Positions 60,171 through 64,000 of a DNA stretch of 64,000 nucleotides are shown here, one piece after another (positions within the stretch are counted from its first letter, which is position 1; every line of letters starts with the position of its first letter). Origin of the DNA: [Clostridium] celerecrescens 18A (GTDB lineage: Bacteria; Bacillota; Clostridia; Lachnospirales; Lachnospiraceae); the NCBI RefSeq assembly GCF_002797975.1, contig NZ_PGET01000001.1:5196001-5260000 (forward strand), written 5' to 3'. The notes beneath the pieces were generated by a model, which was given only the letters and a program-made list of their open reading frames with translations, ran no database searches and was not told the origin of the DNA. Position numbers and translations under genes: made by a program.

Positions 60171-60225
60171 GTAATATAAAATCCATCTACTGAAATGGAG
60201 AGACAGTAAATAGATTTTATATTAC
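60171..60225 (-). other. long A/T-rich stem-loop between cheR and cheB
   Basis: GTAATATAAAATC (60171-60183) pairs perfectly with GATTTTATATTAC (60213-60225) over 13 bp, with a 29-base loop that can form a short inner ACTG/CAGT stem. A separate 13-base near-palindrome GCAGTTGAACTGC lies at 60144-60156. This 147-base gap is unusually long for the che operon and may hold a processing site or weak attenuator. Confidence 0.55.
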
Positions 60226-60230
60226 GCAGA

Positions 60231-61043
60231 TCATTCTTTTCGGTAAGTAGCCGGCATTAAATACCGGTAAGGCGTTTTTTCTTTGTTGATTGTTTCGGAG
60301 TGTCCGATAAATAAGTATCCGCCTGGGGCAGTTGCATCATAGAATCGCTGAATCAGCCCGTCTTTTGTATTCTGATCAAAATAAATCATGACATTTCTGC
60401 AAAAAATAATATCAAATTTTAACCGGAACCGAATGGGGTCCATTAGATTAAAGGTCTGGAAAATAACATTTGATTTAATTGCCGGAGCTACGGAATATAA
60501 TCCCTGCTCCGGGGATTTGACAAAGTATTTGGATCTCCATGCAGGAGATAAGTTCTTTAAGGATTCCTCATCATATACCGCTTCCTTTGCGGCCTTTAAT
60601 GCATTTTGAGAAATATCTGTGGCAAGGACCCTGGTATCCCAGAGGGCGGCCTGGGACCCCAGAGTATCCTTGATAATCATGGAAATGGTATAAGGTTCTT
60701 CGCCGGATGAACATCCGGCGCTCCATATGCTTAAAACTTTATTCTTTTTTGTGCTTATAAGATAAGGAAGAACGGTATCACGAAAAAAATTAAAATGTGC
60801 CTCTTCCCGCATAAAGTAAGTGTAGTTGGTTGTAAGCTTGTTGAGCATTATTTCCAGATCAGCCTGATTCTTTGATGATAGAATGTGATCCACATAATCA
60901 GTGAAGGAAGTGTACCCCATGGAAATGATGGTGTTTGACAATCTTCCCATAATGAGCTGCATCTTTTTAGACAGGTCGATTCCGTAATTTTTCTTCATGA
61001 AATCCACCAGCCGTATGAAATCATGCTGCGAAATTGTTAACAT
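60231..61043 (-). CDS. cheR: chemotaxis methyltransferase CheR
   Basis: 270 residues. N-terminal helical domain (FIRLVDFMKKNYGIDLSKK) and SAM-binding domain with SIWSAGCSSGEEPYTISM, ATDISQNALKAAKEAVY and DIIFCRNVMIYFD. Methylates glutamates of chemoreceptors. Same operon as cheA and cheW; 14 bases after cheW. Confidence 0.96.
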   Translation of the reverse strand: MLTISQHDFIRLVDFMKKNYGIDLSKKMQLIMGRLSNTIISMGYTSFTDYVDHILSSKNQADLEIMLNKLTTNYTYFMREEAHFNFFRDTVLPYLISTKKNKVLSIWSAGCSSGEEPYTISMIIKDTLGSQAALWDTRVLATDISQNALKAAKEAVYDEESLKNLSPAWRSKYFVKSPEQGLYSVAPAIKSNVIFQTFNLMDPIRFRLKFDIIFCRNVMIYFDQNTKDGLIQRFYDATAPGGYLFIGHSETINKEKTPYRYLMPATYRKE

Positions 61044-61057
61044 AGAGTAGCCGTCCT

Positions 61058-61528
61058 TTATGAGTTATTGACTAAGGTCTCGCAGTCCAGAAGAAGGACA
61101 ATGTGGTTATCTGAAACGGATATCATACCGCTGACCAGTTCTTCCCGGTTATTGGCCGGAACCGGAGAGATTCTGGAATAATCAATATCAAGAACCTGCT
61201 CCACAGAATCCACGATGATTCCAATATATACGGAATCCACATTAAGAACTATGATACAGCTTGAGTTGGTATATTCTATATCCGGTTTGCCAAGTCTTGA
61301 CCGGATATCCATGATGGGAACGATCTGCCCTCTTAAGTTGATGATTCCCTTTACATATCCTGGCACCATGGGCATGGCCGTAATGGTATGGTTGGTGATG
61401 ATTTCAATGATATAATTGGTGCTTACACCAAAAGTAAGGTTTTCTGTGCGGAAGGTTAAATAGCGTTCCGTGGTTTCTGTCCGAGCGGAAGTAAAAGCTT
61501 CGGATGTAGCTGTATTTTCTGCTGGCAT
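61058..61528 (-). CDS. cheW: chemotaxis coupling protein CheW
   Basis: 156 residues. YLTFRTENLTFGVSTNYIIEI, MVPGYVKGIINLRGQIVPIMDIRSR pattern, VDSVEQVLDIDYSRISPVP. It connects receptors to CheA. ATG 61528 lies 7 bases after GGAGG; upstream in-frame methionines at 61561 and 61549 have no such site. Confidence 0.95.
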   Translation of the reverse strand: MPAENTATSEAFTSARTETTERYLTFRTENLTFGVSTNYIIEIITNHTITAMPMVPGYVKGIINLRGQIVPIMDIRSRLGKPDIEYTNSSCIIVLNVDSVYIGIIVDSVEQVLDIDYSRISPVPANNREELVSGMISVSDNHIVLLLDCETLVNNS

Positions 61529-61599
61529 TTGTATTCCTCCGATTTTCATTTGCTTGCCCATTCTTTCTGGGCATAAAGGTATACCTGAAATTATTTCAA

Positions 61600-63741
61600 T
61601 TAATAATACTGATTTTGTGATGCGGCATACAGGTTTAAAACATCTAATATGATGCTGATACTGCCATCACCAAGTATGGTACAGCCGCTGATACCTGAAT
61701 CCTTAATGTTAAAGCTGTTTAAGAATACTGGAAGAGGCTTTACAACAACCTGCTGTTCCCCTAAGAGCTCATCGACAAAGAGACAGTAAGATTTATCACC
61801 GGATTCCACCCAAACCAGAATTCCGTCTTCAATACTTGTAATTTCTGTTTCAATGTTATAAAGTCTGTGAATGCGTATGATGGGGTAGAACTGGTTCATG
61901 CACCTTACGATCTCATTGCCTTCCGTATCGTAGATCACTTCTTCATTCTTCACCTTAAAGGACTGGCGGATATTCGCAATGGGGATGGTAAAGACAGATT
62001 TTCCCACTGAGATCTCCATACCGTCCACAATGGCCATGGTGAGTGGGATTTTCAAAGTAGTGCACATTCCTTTGCCTAATTCACTGGAAATGCTTATGGT
62101 ACCACCGATGTTCTCCACATTTTTCTTGACCACATCCATACCCACTCCACGTCCGGAAAATTCAGTGACAACCTCATTGGTAGAAAAGCCAGGAGCCAGA
62201 AGAAGGTTTAAGATTTCCTTTTGTGAGTATTCACTTTCCGGTTTGGTAAGAATGCCGTTTTTCTTTGCTTTTGCAAGAACTCCTGCCGGATTAACACCCT
62301 TTCCGTCATCGCTGATGGTTATGATGACTTCGTTGGTTGTATGGCTTGCTGAGAGAGTCAGTTCACCCTGAGGATCTTTCCCGGCAGCAATACGTTCCTC
62401 GGCGGTTTCTTCTATTCCATGGTCCATGGAATTGCGGACAATGTGCATGATGGGATCTCCGATGCTGTCCACGATGGACTTGTCAACTTCCGTATTTTCA
62501 CCGATAATGGTTAAGCGTACGTCTTTTTTCAGCTTTTGCTTCATATCCCGGACGATACGGTTCATTTTCTGGAATACGCCGGAAACAGGAACCATGCGCA
62601 GGGACATTACAATGTCCTGTAAGTCATCGGTCAGCTTGCGAAGCTGCCTTGTGGCCTTTAAAAAGCTGTCAAGGTTCTTTAAATTCTGAATATCAGGCGA
62701 GGAAGTCACCATGGACTCCGTAATAACAATCTCACCGACAATTGCCACCAGGTTGTCTAACTTTGCCAGATTTACGCTGATCAGATTCTGTTTGCTCGGC
62801 ATCTGATGAGCGTTACCAGGGGCAGGAGAACTTATGGCCGGGGTGCTTTCACCTGCAGATGGGGCTGAAACAGCCGCAGCATTCTTCTTTTCTGTACTGG
62901 GAGCAACCTTTGCACGGGGATTTTCAATCAGCTCATAGGAACGGATGTTGTTCATATTGTTGATCTGTGATATGGCTGAGTCAGCTTCCTCACGGGTTTG
63001 GAACGTCAGGAAAAAGCCTTTCTCAATAATAGTTCCGCTGCTCTGGCTGTTGGTCTCTACATCAGAGGGATAATAACCAAACTCCAGTCCGGATTCTTTT
63101 AATGCGCTGATAAGCATAAAAGCCCGAAGGTTTTCCATTCCGCAGCCTTCATCAAAAAAGATACGAAGGAAAAAGGCAGCCAGATCTTCCGGGCATTCTG
63201 CGACGTCCAAACGGATTTCGTCCAGGCTGGTAGCAGACACAGGTGTAGAAACGACCGGTGCTGGCTGGGCAGCTTCTTTGGGACTGGAATGATCCGAATG
63301 ATTTTTTTCCACGGCAGCGGTTGGACTGTCATCGCTGATTTTTTTCAGGAAGCTATTAATTTCTTGTGTCAGATGGTCGACATTATCACTAAGTGGTTCA
63401 TTGTTTTCTACTTTTGAAACTTCAGCACGAAGCATATCAGTAGAACGGAACATTAAATCAAAAAGAGTGCTTTTGTGGGAACTGTCAAGGGAATCCAGAC
63501 CATTCTCACGGATAAAAAAGAATAAATCTTCAATACGATGTGCGATCTGCATCAGAGAGGAAAATTCCATCATAGCAGAAGATCCTTTGATTGTGTGCAT
63601 GATGCGGAAGATTTCATTTACGTCATCTACTGTAAAATCTCCTGCTTTTTCGGCTTCTATCAGGAGCTCGTCTAATTGCTCCAGGAGGGAATTGGTTTCA
63701 AAGAGGTACATATCAAGCATATTATCCATGCCGTTATCCAT
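61600..63741 (-). CDS. cheA: chemotaxis histidine kinase CheA
   Basis: 713 residues. HPt domain with phospho-acceptor His49 in IMHTIKGSSAMM; a CheY/CheB-binding P2-like region (about 170-270); dimerisation P3 (about 320-390); kinase domain with NSMDHGIE (N box), DDGKGV (G1) and GFSTNEVVTEFSGRGVGMD (G2 region, split); and a C-terminal CheW-like domain. First gene of cheA-W-R-B. GGCGGTG upstream of ATG. Confidence 0.97.
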   Translation of the reverse strand: MDNGMDNMLDMYLFETNSLLEQLDELLIEAEKAGDFTVDDVNEIFRIMHTIKGSSAMMEFSSLMQIAHRIEDLFFFIRENGLDSLDSSHKSTLFDLMFRSTDMLRAEVSKVENNEPLSDNVDHLTQEINSFLKKISDDSPTAAVEKNHSDHSSPKEAAQPAPVVSTPVSATSLDEIRLDVAECPEDLAAFFLRIFFDEGCGMENLRAFMLISALKESGLEFGYYPSDVETNSQSSGTIIEKGFFLTFQTREEADSAISQINNMNNIRSYELIENPRAKVAPSTEKKNAAAVSAPSAGESTPAISSPAPGNAHQMPSKQNLISVNLAKLDNLVAIVGEIVITESMVTSSPDIQNLKNLDSFLKATRQLRKLTDDLQDIVMSLRMVPVSGVFQKMNRIVRDMKQKLKKDVRLTIIGENTEVDKSIVDSIGDPIMHIVRNSMDHGIEETAEERIAAGKDPQGELTLSASHTTNEVIITISDDGKGVNPAGVLAKAKKNGILTKPESEYSQKEILNLLLAPGFSTNEVVTEFSGRGVGMDVVKKNVENIGGTISISSELGKGMCTTLKIPLTMAIVDGMEISVGKSVFTIPIANIRQSFKVKNEEVIYDTEGNEIVRCMNQFYPIIRIHRLYNIETEITSIEDGILVWVESGDKSYCLFVDELLGEQQVVVKPLPVFLNSFNIKDSGISGCTILGDGSISIILDVLNLYAASQNQYY

Positions 63742-63866
63742 AGTATTTACACCGCCTTGTTTAGTTTAGTATATATCTATTTATCGGTATGGTTGGATAA
63801 AAAATAATAGCAAATTAAATAACCTTTCGAAAATAATATAAAATATCAGTTAAATGGAGGCATAGT

Positions 63867-64000
63867 ATGGCAGATATTTTGAAAGTCACAACACCCCTTT
63901 CCGGTTATGATAATTCAACAATAAAAAACAACCCCCAGGCTGGACAGGGAGTCCAGATACAGAACCCAATCGATCCCTCAAAGGTGATGCGGGCGGATAA
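63867..64000 (+). CDS. start of an unidentified gene, cut by window end
   Basis: AATGGAGG lies 6-7 bases before ATG 63867, and the frame is open for 44 codons to the window edge: MADILKVTTPLSGYDNST, then NPQAGQGVQIQNPIDPSKVMRAD. It has no known signature. It diverges from cheA across a 125-base A+T-rich gap. Being next to chemotaxis and flagellar genes, it may be a further flagellar-region protein, but function cannot be assigned. Confidence 0.65.
   Translation, partial: MADILKVTTPLSGYDNSTIKNNPQAGQGVQIQNPIDPSKVMRAD

Noticed and set aside
63781..63807. sigma-28-like promoter for cheA on the - strand (TTAT-N15-ACCGATAA)
   Set aside because: The -35 matches only two of four bases and the -10 six of eight; too weak to list as a feature.

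Overview
The window looks like a chromosome segment of a motile, low-GC, anaerobic Firmicute, most likely a clostridium of the Lachnospiraceae. The basis is the FliY-type C-ring, the CheC/CheD/CheV adaptation set, the FlbD/SwrD and FlgM-FlgN-FlgK-FlgL-YviE-FliW-CsrA gene order typical of Bacillota, strong GGAGG ribosome sites, and the absence of the L- and P-ring genes flgA, flgH and flgI. Family names here come from motif recognition only, without database searches.

Region 1 (about 1-19.8 kb, all +) is a glycan-assembly and glycan-decoration island. It encodes a NodU-type carbamoyltransferase, a Rossmann-SGNH hydrolase, two GT2 enzymes, a radical SAM enzyme, two GT4 enzymes, a TylF-like methyltransferase, a WbsX-family enzyme, DUF4422 and DUF1919 proteins, a CDP-glycerol transferase-like protein with a possible beta-propeller tail, and a large fusion of degenerate methyltransferase, kinase-like, Rossmann and cytidylyltransferase domains. 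Ten of these proteins carry the same roughly 90-residue Rossmann module, fused at the N-terminus, the C-terminus or in the middle. This is the most striking unexplained pattern in the window. A 30-codon remnant of a further GT2 gene and a duplicated gene end at the left edge show past recombination. The first 15 kb is visibly more A+T-rich than the rest. A strong terminator closes the island.

Region 2 (about 19.9-46.5 kb, +) is a long flagellar/chemotaxis operon starting at a near-consensus sigma-A promoter: flgB, fliE-K, flgD, a conserved flagellar operon protein, flgE, flbD, motAB, fliM, cheY, a displaced flgC, fliY, fliOPQR, flhB, flhA, fliA (sigma-28), flgF, flgG, cheC, cheD, cheV and an EAL-HDOD protein. 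Oddities include a roughly 200-residue coiled-coil insert in the hook protein FlgE, an acidic DPD-rich tail on FlgD, a second CheY-binding-like peptide inside FliY, and the lack of flhF and flhG at their usual place.

Region 3 (46.5-64 kb, both strands) holds a ParA-like ATPase paired with a ComFB-domain protein (-), fliD-fliS-putative fliT (+), a C39-like protease (-), a nucleotidyltransferase-family protein with a repetitive charged tail behind a sigma-28-like promoter (+), then flgM-flgN-flgK-flgL-yviE-fliW-csrA (-, sigma-28-like promoter before flgM), and cheA-cheW-cheR-cheB (-). A + strand gene of unknown function runs off the right end.

Together regions 2 and 3 encode nearly a complete flagellum and its chemotaxis pathway. 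Flagellin, chemoreceptors and FlhF/FlhG are not in the window. Region 1 may decorate flagellin or another surface polymer; the sequence alone does not decide this.
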